A stretch of DNA of 53,944 nt from Phlegmacium glaucopus (lineage: Eukaryota; Basidiomycota; Agaricomycetes; Agaricales; Cortinariaceae), in contig MU130328.1 in the NCBI GenBank assembly GCA_015039465.1, positions 72,430 through 126,373 of the forward strand. Direction: 5' to 3'. The stretch's first letter is position 1. Each line of letters starts with the position of its first letter. Made by a program: the position numbers and the translations under genes. The notes below the pieces were generated by a model. It saw only the letters and a list, made by a program, of their open reading frames with translations, made no database searches and was not told where the DNA came from. This document shows, one piece after another, positions 42,810-53,191 of the stretch.

Positions 42810-45800
42810 CGAAGACAAAATGTCTAACCTATCATTCAACCCTAGTTCCGACTCGACGAATCTAGCAATACCAAAGCTCCGTGACAACGGAAGCAATTGG
42901 GCGGATTACGAACTGAGAATACAGAAAGCAATGGGCTCGAAGGGACTGTGGAGACACGTGGAGGGTACCGCTATAGCGCCTAAACCGTTTGCGATAATAG
43001 GTGGAGTTGTGGTCCTAGCGGATCGAACGACGCCTGCAACGGAAGAACAGATTGAGACGAAAGAAATTAGAATCACGGAATTCGAGAAACGCGAGTACCT
43101 AGCTCAGCATATCATTCTTTCCACCACCTCTCCACGTCTCGGTGCAAAAATAAAGAGCTTGACCTCAGCCGAGGACATGTGGAAGATTGTTAAAGCCGAC
43201 GCGACGACGAAGAGTACTCTGTACATCCTTGATGCAGAGGACCAATTGTCGAGCATGAAGCTAAACGAAAACGAAGATTCGAAGACTCACCTCATAGAGT
43301 TGAAGCAGCATTTTCAATTAATGCTTCAGCGACGAGATAATCTCCTAAAAATGGGGTCATCACTATCCGAAACTCGATTCAACATCATTGTGATGTCGTC
43401 CTTACCTGAATCCTACCGACCAACCCTTCACAACTATCACAGCAGCCGAATGAGCTAGCAACCTCTCAGGAGGTCAATCACAACGGATGAAAACCGATGA
43501 TTTGATATCCTTCATCATCGAGGAAGCGCAGCATCGCGTCATCAATGACGAACGAGGAAAGAATGCTGAATCCGCATTAGCTGCCCACACAAAGAAAGGT
43601 GGAAGAAATCGACACGGCAAGCACAAGAAGTTTGAAAAACATTCCCATGCTGATTCAAACGACGCATGTGGAAATTGCGGAAAACCAGGACATGGAGCTC
43701 CGGATTGTTGGTCAAAAGGAGGGGGGAAAGAAGGTCAAGGCCCGAGACAAAAGAAATCAAAGAAGACAGAATCAGCCATAGTCGCAGTCGATGACAAAGA
43801 AGACGAACTTTTTGCCTTTACATGTACCTCTGACTATGTCGACGTTGCGAACGCGATTCCAGTCTCGAAATCTCAGTTTGGAGGATGTATTGACAGTGGA
43901 GCTAGTCGAGACTACTCTCCTGATCGGTCGAAGTTCACAAACTACCGACTTGTCGATTGCGAAATAACTACAGCAGACAGTCGAAAAGTCAAGGCCATTG
44001 GCATGGGAGACATGCTTCTGGATCTACCGAATGGGTCAACGCGAACCAAAACGACATTCAAAGATGCAATACACGCACCAGACCTTGCTTTTACACTTAT
44101 TTCCATAAGTCGACTCGAAAAAGCGGGATACCTGGTAACCTTTCATAAGGGCAAATGCACTATAAAACATGAAAATGGACGTACTATTGCCCAAATCCCT
44201 CGCGTTGATAACCTCTATCGCTTTCCTACTTCGAAAAACATCGAACATGATTATCATGCGAACACAGTAGTTGAAAATATGAACATAAACGAGGCTCACC
44301 GTAAATTTGGTCATATATCCTATTCAGCCATCAAACACGCCGTTTCAAAAGGTCTTATCACAGGAATTATCCTGGATAATGACTCTAAAATTGAGTTTTG
44401 CGAAGCCTGTGCCAAAGCTAAGTCAGCGAGGCAGCCTTATCCTCAACAATCCGAAACTCGAGCGACGAAGTATGGTGACAGGGTTCATTGGGATCTGTGG
44501 GGACCTGCGTCAGTGAAAAGCCTAAACGGTAATTGCTACGTAGCAGCACGCATTGACGACGCAACCCGAGAAACCAAGCTATATTTCCAGCAGAAGAAGA
44601 GTGAGACCTTCAAATCCTATAAACAGGATGAAGCATATCTCGAAACTCAAACTGGAAATCGCATAAAGACAGTACGTTCCGATCGAGGGGGAGAATTTCT
44701 ATCAAATGAAATGATTCGTCATCAAAACAAAAGAGGAACACTACGAGAACTTACCGTGCACGATTCACCACCTCAAAATGGCGTTGCTGAACGAGGCATG
44801 CGTACTCGGGCCGAGCGAGCTCGAGCTCTGCTTTTAGCATCTGGATTACCTCGTTTCCTATGGGAAGAGGCAATGAAACATACCACTTGGTTACAGAATT
44901 GTACCCCAGCGCGCGCATTAGCCGGAAAAACTCCTTACGAAATGCTGAACAAACGAAAACCACATCTTGCCGGTATTCAAGAGTTTGGAGTAGCCGCATA
45001 TGTAAAAGATCTAAACGCCAGAAAACTTGATTCCAGAGCTCAGGTCGGGCGCTTTGTTGGTTATGATTCCGAATCAAAAGGGTACCGAATTTTTTGGCCT
45101 AGAAAACGTACTGTTACAGTTGAAAGAAATGTAGTCTTCAATGAAGATGACGTACGATCCAATGACGACCTTAACATTTCTGGGGAGTTACTGGCTGAGG
45201 GGGAGAAGCTAAAGGTCATCCAGCAATCCCAAAATCCGGTCGAAAATGTTCAAGATACTGAAAAATCCGGTATCATCAGTGAAGTTCAAACTGAAAACGA
45301 CCCGATAAATCCTCAACAAGAACATGTAGATCAATCCAAAGTCGATCCTATACCAGAACCTATTCCTGTACCCACAGATGATGCAAATAACCAAGAGTAC
45401 GGACGTGGACATCATCCGCGAAAACCACGAGGGGCCTATAAAGCTATGAATGATGGTTTGACTGCAGCAATAGTCCTTGACGACAATCCAACTCCTGAAA
45501 TCGCGTCGTCAGATCAAGTCGTTGATGATGACAAACCACTTAGCTTATTGCCTCCGGATTTCGCCCTTGTCAGCTCTCATCCTTCCGATCCCCGTTCGCT
45601 TGACGAAGCATTACGAGGACCTGATGCAGAGAAATGGCAAGAAGCGCTGAACTATGAAATTAGTCAGCTCAAAAAATTTAAGACGTGGGTAGTGGAAGAC
45701 TTACCAAAAGGTCATGTTGCGATCCCTTGTGGTGAAGTTTTAAGGGTAAAACGTGGACCTAATGGTGAAATACAGAGTTACCGACTCCGAATCGTGGCTG

Positions 45801-46972
45801 GTGGTCACAAACAAGTGGAAGGAGTAAACTATACGGAGACGTTCTCGTCAGCTGCAAAAATGCCGACAGTACGTGCGGTTCTTGCGAACGCCGCGGAACA
45901 GGACTGGGAAATAGAGCATGTCGACGTAAAGAGTGCCTATTTGAATGCGCCTCTTAAGGAAACTGTCTATATGAAACCGCCGCGTGGAGTTTTGAAACCG
46001 GGTCAGGAAGGAAAGGTCTTGAGGTTGTTAAAGGGGTTGTATGGACTTAAGCAGGCAGGGAGAGGATGGTACATCGAGATGAGCAGAGTTTTTATCGACG
46101 ACCTGGGATTTAAGCGCTCGGCAGCTGATCATTCGGTATTCTACTGACGTTCTGGTGAAGAACATACGATCGTAGCCGTAGCGACCGACGACATGGCTGT
46201 GACATCGAAACGAAAGGTCGATGCTGAAACATTCAAGGCACAGATCAAAAAGCATTGGGATATTACGGACAACGGACCTATTGGTTGGTTTGTGGGTTTT
46301 GAAATTAGACGAAACAGGACCGCTAGAACGATTTCCATCAATCAACATGCGTATATCGAAAGCATAGTCAAAAAATTTCGACTTACCAATGCCAAACCAG
46401 TCAGTACACCCATGGATCCGGGTGCCAAATACTCGGTTGATCAATGCCCATCGTCGACGAACCAAGTTTCGCAAATGCAAGGTGTGCCATATAGCGAAGC
46501 TATCGGGAGTGTATTATGGCCAGTTGTCGTATCGCGACCCGATGCAGCGTATGCAGTCGGGATCTTATCTCAATTCATTCAAAACCCGGGACCAGCTCAC
46601 TGGGAAGGATTGAAACGGGTCATAACGTATTTAGGAGCAACGAAAAACTATTGGCTTACCTTTGGTGGCAAATCAAACAAGGTAGTTGAAGGGTATTGCA
46701 ATGCGGACTGGGCGAGTCAAAAACATCAACACTCAATTTCGGGGTATTGTTTTCACTTTGGTCGAGGCGCGATATCTTGGAGCTCGAAAAAGCAACATAT
46801 AATCGCGCTGTCGAGTACGGAAGCCGAATACATAGCGCTGACACATGCTACAAAGGAAGCGTTATGGATGCATGGAGTTTTGTGAATGAAATTTGAGGAT
46901 GCTCACCAGCACCTATTCCGATGAACTGTGATAATCAAGGGGCCATCGCATTGGCTAAGGACAATAAATTTC
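42802..46972 (+). pseudogene. copia gag-pol polyprotein of element 2, nearly intact
   Basis: gag 42802-43427. A 1-bp insertion near 43427 shifts the frame, then a long frame runs 43487-46147 (886 codons) and on to 46868. Domains: CCHC knuckle CGNCGKPGHGAPDC; protease GCIDSGASRDYSPD; integrase HRKFGHISYSAIKHAV, WDLWGPAS, RSDRGGEF, NGVAERG; RT HVDVKSAYLNAPLKETVYM, LLKGLYGLKQAG and ATDDMAV; RNase H YCNADWASQK and SSTEAEYIAL. Defects: the early frameshift with TGA 43451; TGA 46145 after HSVFY (copia 1 has TGA at the same codon); another 1-bp shift near 46868 and TGA 46892; and Asn replacing the first Asp of the RNase H motif CDADWA. Coding ends at 46972 where A25 begins. Confidence 0.92.
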
Positions 46973-46974
46973 AC

Positions 46975-46999
46975 AAAAAAAAAAAAAAAAAAAAAAAAA
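46975..46999 (+). repeat. A25 tract inside copia element 2
   Basis: 25 consecutive A residues begin five bases after an AATAAA (46964-46969) in the RNase H coding sequence. Copia 1 has AATAAG there and no A tract. Confidence 0.9.
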
Positions 47000-47774
47000 G
47001 CAGAGTTGGAAAAACTATTTTCAACTCTGAGCATCATTTGTTTTTGAGACACTGATTTCTTGCACTAATACATTATACTCTTTATTGAACTTGTTTTCTA
47101 TTTTTCTCACTATTCTATTTTTTCTTAGTTGCCTTACTATGAGCGTGTTTAAGTTGTGAGGGGGAGCTCACTTTGCGGCAACTACGGGTCTTAGCACACG
47201 CGCTAGCAGTACACTACTGCTTGCACGACTAGCGCAATAGCTAATGTGCTACTCCGAAGAACAACAAAGGTTTTGACTCAAACTTATGGAGTGAAGAGAT
47301 TGAGGGGGTTAGGGTCAGGAAGCTGCTTGACATGTTTAAAGCCAGAACGGTTGCGAAACCATTTCTATAGGCTTTACAAAAGTAGTCAACCATACATCCT
47401 ATAAAGTTAGAAGAGCAGAACCTGTCGAAGGGACTACTTCACTATAGCGTCTAGTTATACGAAGCAGGAGCTCACTTTAAATAATAGGAATCGGTTACGC
47501 TACCGGGGAACTAATAGTGTCAAGTAGCCTTATCCGCGACCACTCGTAGGAGTTTAAAGTAAGTGTTTTGAGACGTAGGTATTGCGAAGGAAACATCGCA
47601 CACAGTCGCGATACATAAGCCGAAGGCATGAGCTGTCGCGCTAATATACAACGAAAAAGCTCGAGGTTCTATAGCGCGGAGCTGGCTTCACTTTTGTTAT
47701 GGGGCTTTAGCTCACAGCTACAAAAACTGAGCGGGTCAGGCGTAGCGTTATGGGAAGTTGATGGAACAAACTAA
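47000..47774. other. 775-bp unrecognised block replacing the copia 3' end
   Basis: No ORF of note. Words recur (gagctcacttt at about 47165 and 47468; gcgctagcag / gactagcgc as an inverted pair; ggtagcgtta-like). I could not match it to rRNA, tRNA or a known gene. It might be a non-coding RNA, organellar intergenic DNA or a transcript 5' part. Confidence 0.5.
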
Positions 47775-47922
47775 ATGAGTTCATTCGTTTATTCGTTTAA
47801 TACTACTTCTAATAATCACCTAGTTACAGTTCTACTGTTCTAGGTACAATAATTAATCAAAACTTTTATCAAAAAGGTTGAGACTTACAGTTCTACTGTT
47901 CTAGCTGCGAAATATTTCAACA
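47775..47922 (+). repeat. 3' half (R-U5-like, 148 bp) of copia 2 LTR
   Basis: Identical over all 148 bp to 42650-42797. It starts at atgagttcattcg and lacks the U3-like first half. It is followed by the ggtgt target duplication. Confidence 0.9.
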
Positions 47923-47949
47923 GGTGTGAGGTTCGAAATTAGAGGATGA

Positions 47950-47976
47950 CTAGCGCGTGCCCGTGCTTCGCACGGG
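47950..47976 (-). terminator. Helitron 3' terminal hairpin and CTAG end
   Basis: 7-bp stem cccgtgc/gcacggg with a 3-nt loop at 47960-47976, then cacgcgctag to 47950 on the minus strand. In Helitrons this structure signals the end of rolling-circle strand transfer. Confidence 0.85.
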
Positions 47977-48167
47977 TACTTGCTGAAAGAGAGTTCCCAC
48001 GGACAGTGGTTGAAAGAGAATGGGTTTATTACATGTTTTAATTTAATATGGAGAGAAAGAAAGAGATGAAAGAAGAATATACATAGAAGATGATGTTAGT
48101 TTAATATGTTATACAGAGTAGAGGGAAAATAGTATGAGATTGAAGGGAAAGGAGATGTGAAATGTAT

Positions 48168-49221
48168 TCATTCTAATTTTGTTTCATTGTGATTGGAAGC
48201 TGTTTCTTCATCCGTTGAGGATTCAAGGCGTTTCCTTTTACCTTGGCTTTTAGAAGATTGAGGTTGGGGAGAATTGGATGGGGGGTTATGAGGGTTGCGA
48301 GGTGTGGTTGTGGACGGATTTTTATAGTTCCATCGAGTTCGAGAAGATGTAATTCGAGTTGTGGATCCTATGAAAAAGATTTTGAATAAGTGAGAAGGGA
48401 AAAGAGAAGGAAAGAAAAGGTATTCACGGTCAGGGCTAAATTGGGAGGAAGTACGGCTAGAAAGCCAAGCGATGTTCACGACTTCGATTTCGATTGCTGA
48501 TACAGTTCGATAGACGTCACGCTCTCGTGAGATCCTATCAATGAAACCACCAAAAGCGATAGTGGATCCAATAAATAATTTTGGGCTTTTACCATCACCC
48601 CATCGTTTAGATTCAAGGAAATATCCATGGAGAGGAAATGGAGAGGATGTACGTGGCAAGCCTATGTACTGAGAGGGCGACATTTGGAAAGAGTGATCAT
48701 CGGCACTGAAGTGAGTAATCGTTCCCATAGCAGTGATGTGTGGACGTGTTTTTTCATCGATGTCACCATGAATGAGCGTGAGCTGCAAGGTGGACTGTTA
48801 ACATTGAGGAATGTAAATCAATGATGTCTCTTACTTGAGCGATGTCTCCTACGAATGCGTAATCAGTGATTTCAAGGTCTTCTGTTACTAAGTTGTTTGG
48901 AATAGTATCTTTTGTGATCGAAGAGATCTAATTTTAATTTGTGAGTATGGCAAGGAAAGGAGGGAATGAAGGAACATGAAACCATACATTAGCAATTACG
49001 AAAGCTTTTTGGAAACTATTTTCAGAGAACTTTTCAACAACATTCATCATATCGTCTGGTACAAAATAACGTAGAAGGCCAAGAGAAGATGTTTCAGAGC
49101 CTTCAACGATGTAAAAATTAGCATCAAAAACGATATTTCTTGCCCCTTTTTGTGGGTCGACGGGTCGTGGGCATGCAAGGATTGTGATGGCAGATACGGA
49201 AATGTAGCCAGGAGAGGTCAT
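48168..49221 (-). CDS. Helitron accessory protein, intron-containing, function unknown
   Basis: Minus-strand exons 49221-48988, 48927-48835 and 48782-48168 join in frame with GT-AG introns. The start is MTSPGYISVSAITILACPRP; then NIVFDANFYIVEGSE, KAFVIANV, ISSITKDTIPNNLVTEDLEI, DYAFVGDIAQ, LTLIHGDIDEKTRPHITAMG, PRTSSPFPLHGYFLESKRWG and a basic, Pro/Ser-rich tail with KSQGKRKRLES. A further optional intron (about 48423-48366, multiple of three) may remove FFPSLFPSHLFKIFF. The alternating beta-strand pattern resembles an OB-fold nucleic-acid-binding protein, as in RPA-like accessory ORFs of some Helitrons; that is inference. It lies between the captured genes and the 3' end of the element. Confidence 0.6.
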
Positions 49222-49783
49222 CGTCGTAGTTTTTGAAAGGATAAATTGATAGACAAATGTTTGAGAATGGGAAGTGCGATGACATAAGTGTGGTTGTGAC
49301 GGAAGTGTGACAGACGGAGAGACACACCATTTGCTGAAGAGTTCGTTTGGACATTCAACTGCGCATATATTTTTGTAATCTACTGAAGAAATATAGCGGT
49401 TGCTCTCACTGCGAAAAATATGCGAGCGTAAAATCAAATTTCGAATCAGGTTTTCTCTGCAGAGTGGGGAGATTTCTATATAACTGTGACCATTGGGATA
49501 ACTCCGACGCTCTCCTTTCGCAATCATGTCAACGCAGTCTTTACTTCAGTGAACGGCGACAAAACGCATTGCCCTTCCTGTTCGTGTAGAACCCAAGGTT
49601 TCTTTCGCAAACGAACGAACCTTCCTATCATGGTTGCACTTCACCATCGTCTTTGGGGGTCTCGCAGTCGGCTTGTTAAACTTTGGCGATAGGGTATGTG
49701 AAGATTAGCCCTTATGTCTAGATTGGAAAAATCAGTGGTGCTCTGTTTTCCTTCGTACGCTCGTCCTTATAGTCAAAATTTTC

Positions 49784-51007
49784 ATGCCAATACCAGGTGC
49801 ATGGAATTCGGGAATTTGCCACCTATCAAGGGGCACGAAGTTGTTATGTGCCGTCTACGTCTTGTGGCGGTTTCGACATTCCGACCGCAAAGGTACGATC
49901 CGCGCATTATAATGGAGCTTTGTCAAATGACGGTGCCTTACCAGAACGTCCTCTTACGGAATCGTCCTCGTTCCCGGGAGTGAGCTCCCAGTCTATTTGT
50001 AATGACCTGTCAATCCAACATCTCCAATAGCAAGAATCCGCTGTCTGTTGCAGAGTATGCATCTGCATTGGGATATGACACAATCTTGGATGCTGCCGCG
50101 TTAGCACCGACTTCTGTACTGTCTTTGTCAGACGCGTCAGTTGATGCGATTGCTATCTCATTCTATAAGATGTTTGGATTCCCCACCAGGGTAGGCGCGT
50201 TGGTCGTCAAGAAGTCCTTTCTTTCCCGACTCCAACGGCCTTGGTTCGCAGGAGGGACTGTTGACGTCGTCCAGGTACCTGGATCTATTGTGACCAGAGC
50301 AAAAGAACCCCATGAACAATTTGAGGTGGGTTACGTCTTTTATCATTACTTCCTTTCCCACCACAATTAACTACCTGACATTACCGCCAATCACGGATGG
50401 CCTTAGGTTCCTCTCTGCGTATTTGCCATTTCTTCCTCTGGGACTTTCATCTCTTATCTTGTATCTCAATTCTTCATTATTAAATCTCCGACACGATGTC
50501 TCGGGAAGACCAGTCGTGGAAATCCTCTCGCGGACACCAACTCGAAGGCTGCGATATATTGGCGAGCAATCAGATACGGGTTCTGTCTTAGCATTGTTAT
50601 TTATTGATGTAAGTAACATCGTTGCATACGATCTTAAGTCCTAACACAAACATGACTCCTAGCCTTCGGGGGATATTATCTCGAACTCATTTATTGAATA
50701 CACGGCGTCGAAACAAAATATATCTCTACGGACAGGTTGCATGTGTAATCCTGGTGGTGCTGCTACCATTTTGGGTATTGAAGAACAGATGAAACAACTA
50801 TATCCCGGCGTTACCTTGTCAGACTTTGAGAAGAAGATGGGAAGGGAGCTTGGGGTGGTGAGAATCAGCCTTGGCTTAGCGAGCAATTTCCAGGATGTTC
50901 GAAGGGTGATACAATTTGCGACATCTCTCAGTCAAGAGAGCACGCGGTCAGAACTATGGAACCAATGGATAGAAGCTCGAGGATCTGTGGTTGGACAGGC
51001 GATGTAG
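49784..51007 (+). pseudogene. captured molybdenum-cofactor-sulfurase-like (NifS-fold) gene fragment
   Basis: PLP-dependent NifS-like domain of Mo-cofactor sulfurases (sulfuration of the cofactor for xanthine dehydrogenase/aldehyde oxidase type enzymes). Readable parts: VHGIREFATYQGARSCYVPS; SNISNSKNPLSVAEYASALG; YDTILDAAALAPTSVLSL; the PLP-lysine motif ISFYKMFGFPTRVGALVVKK; RPWFAGGTVDVVQVPGSIVT; NYLTLPPITDGLRFLSAYLP; DVSGRPVVEILSRTPTRRLR; and the catalytic-Cys region RTGCMCNPGGAATILGI, ending GQAM-stop at 51005-51007. The N-terminal quarter is absent, there is a frame change near 49990, and the acceptor AG expected before NYLTLPP (about 50370) is missing. Introns are retained, so capture was at DNA level. 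It is antisense to the Helitron helicase. Confidence 0.75.
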
Positions 51008-51339
51008 GTTGAATCCCATCCCATTGTCAAGTACTCGGAATAGAACTCACCAGAATCCACCATATTTTACATTATGTAAATGTATTATTGTAACTTGAGT
51101 AAGATTTATTTGTAACTTCCACGTAGGATATTTTCATTGTAGTATTCTTGGATTGTCCGCCCAGATTGAGAAAAATTGTGCGACGTTCTCTCGAGTAGGT
51201 ATCACCAACCGACTGTGCGAGATGCCCAGTTCTGAAAGAGGGAGGGTGACTTTGGGTGCGATTGCAGCTTTTGGCGTTGGTAATTTGAATGAACGGAGAT
51301 AAGCAGGCTGGTGCGCCGCGTTTGTTTGTTTTTTCATCA

Positions 51340-51893
51340 GCAAATCATGGGTTACATTGATTCCGGCAAAGCAGCAGGCGCTACTCTCCACCACGGTGGT
51401 GAACCTCACGGAAACGAACGGTATTTTATCAAACCCACGATCTTTACAGATGTTCATCCCGACATGAAGATTGTCAAGGAAGAAATTTTCGGTCCTGTAG
51501 CTGTTATTGTCAAGTTCAAAGATGAAGCTGAAGTCGTGGAGATACGACTTATGGATTGGCTGCTCATATATTTTCTGATAATATTAGTAGGGCGATTAGG
51601 GTGGCTCACGCTGTGGAGGCTGGGTCTACATGGGTCCGTTTTGCTTTTTTTTTAAAATTTATTCTTGTCTGAACCGATCGTGGCATTACAGGTCAATTGC
51701 GCTCAGACTACGGAGATAAATGTTCCGTTTGGAGGATATAAACAGTCTGGGATGGGGCGCGAGTTGGGAGAATATGCACTTGACACGTTTGTTTTTTCGT
51801 CTTACTTCGATTTACGGTTAAGACGATAATTCTATTTTTTTTTCAGATACACCCAAGTTAAAGCTGTTCATGTTAATATCGGACAGAAGCTGT
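51340..51893 (+). pseudogene. captured aldehyde dehydrogenase C-terminal fragment
   Basis: Only the last third of an NAD(P)-dependent aldehyde dehydrogenase is present: IMGYIDSGKAAGATLHHGGE, YFIKPTIFTDVHPDMKIVKE, EIFGPVAVIVKFKDEAEVVE, then a 1-bp frame change near 51542, YGLAAHIFSDNISRAIRVAH, AVEAGSTW, an intron (gtccgttttg...cattacag), [32 protein letters not shown], a second intron, and YTQVKAVHVNIGQKL-stop. The nucleotide-binding half and catalytic Cys are missing. The glutamate of EEIFGPV is present. Retained introns again indicate DNA-level capture by the Helitron. It cannot be an active enzyme. Confidence 0.85.
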
Positions 51894-53191
51894 GAAAAAA
51901 CACATTGCACACCGAAGCTCTAACTACTGAAATTGATCGATAATGAACTCAAAAATACGAATGTAATTGACACTCTATTGAACCTCAAATTTAAATCGCT
52001 GTAGTTGGAACATCTGTCTGAATGATACAGTGTTGAGCATCTCACGAACAATTTGATAAACATACAAGCATGAGAATAGAAAGTGAATAATAATACCATA
52101 AGCAGCATTTTTCGCAGAGGGTTGCCTCTTAACCACAACAGCTGTGGATGTCGAGGGCGTAGCTGCGCTGTCGATCTCCATTGCGGCAGGATCACCTGCG
52201 CCCATGGAACCTGTCATCCTGTCTTCACCTCATAGGCTGCCTCCAAGCAGCTCATGTCCTTCTATGACACTGGAAGTAAGTTCTATGTGCCCTTTTTTGG
52301 TCGAGTTTTCTAGCTAAGGAAGAGGATTGCTAGCGTGAGGCATCATTAATTTCGGATGATGATTTCTTTATGGTGAGTCGGTTATCTTTTCTATGCTTCA
52401 TGTCCAAGTGGATGAATCATTATTCCTTCTCAGGTGCTTACTGAGCCTCCCTCCACGCTTGAATCGGAGGCTCCGGCACGCTCTCCAGTGACTGATGTGA
52501 GTAATAGTTCAAGTATTTGACCTTCGAGACTCAGCTGCTCTACCAGTTAATACCTGATAAAACAACACCAGGTTCAATAGACATACCCCTCTCACACGTA
52601 AAGACGCGGCCAGCTAAACAGCAAGGCTGTGAGGCGTATGAGTTACTGAGTCAATTTGATAAAATTGAGGTATAACTTTATCCTTTTTCGAGTTTGCTCC
52701 CTATTGAGCACTGATTTCTTGCAGTACTGTCTTAATGTCTTGCTTCCGGAAGCTGTTCGACAGATCCTGCTATGGCGCTCTGGCAAGTGTACATCAATAG
52801 AACTTCTCTCTTCGGCTGAAGAGGAAGAGCTATATCAAGAAGGTCAAGAGGACGTAGCTGCGCTGTCAATCTCCATTGCGGCACCTGTCTTTCTTTTCTT
52901 ACCATCCGGCGTCTTCCACAATGTCAGGCAACCCAGAGTGCATGCCCGGTAAAGTTCTCAGAAGAGTTTCTCGTTCTTTCTTGAACTTTCGTTCGTGTTG
53001 TTCCAGTCCTTGTATCGTAGATCGAGATCTACAGCTAAAGACTCCAAGTAATGTTCTTATACCTGTGTTGAATGCTGATTATCTGCATGATGACTGCATC
53101 GGTTCCTGACGGGAAGAGCTTGAAAGAGAAATGAATTAGAAGATGGAAAAATAAAATATGGGTACGAAAAGTAATGAGGATAATATAGGAA
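51894..53191. other. Helitron interior with further gene scraps
   Basis: A minus-strand scrap at about 52217-52080 reads MTGSMGAGDPAAMEIDSAAT. The same AMEIDSAAT coding sequence recurs on the minus strand at 52886-52858, so one captured fragment is present twice. A plus-strand exon-like piece 52725-52900 (YCLNVLLPEAVRQILLWRSG, ELLSSAEEEELYQEGQEDV) looks protein-coding but is not recognised. No complete gene. Confidence 0.5.

Larger units (their letters stand above)
42484..47922 (+). mobile_element. copia-superfamily LTR retrotransposon 2 with chimeric 3' end
   Basis: The 5' LTR is 42484-42797 (314 bp). A perfect 5-bp duplication ggtgt flanks it (42479-42483, 47923-47927). The element follows copia 1 in design but is younger: the remaining 148 bp of its right LTR (47775-47922) are identical to the left LTR. 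Its RNase H end, polypurine tract and first half of the 3' LTR are missing and replaced by A25 plus 0.8 kb of unrelated DNA. Confidence 0.9.

Noticed and set aside
47000..47774. Mitochondrial rRNA or tRNA insertion
   Set aside because: I looked for conserved large- and small-subunit rRNA stretches and a T-loop motif and found none; an organellar origin remains only a possibility.
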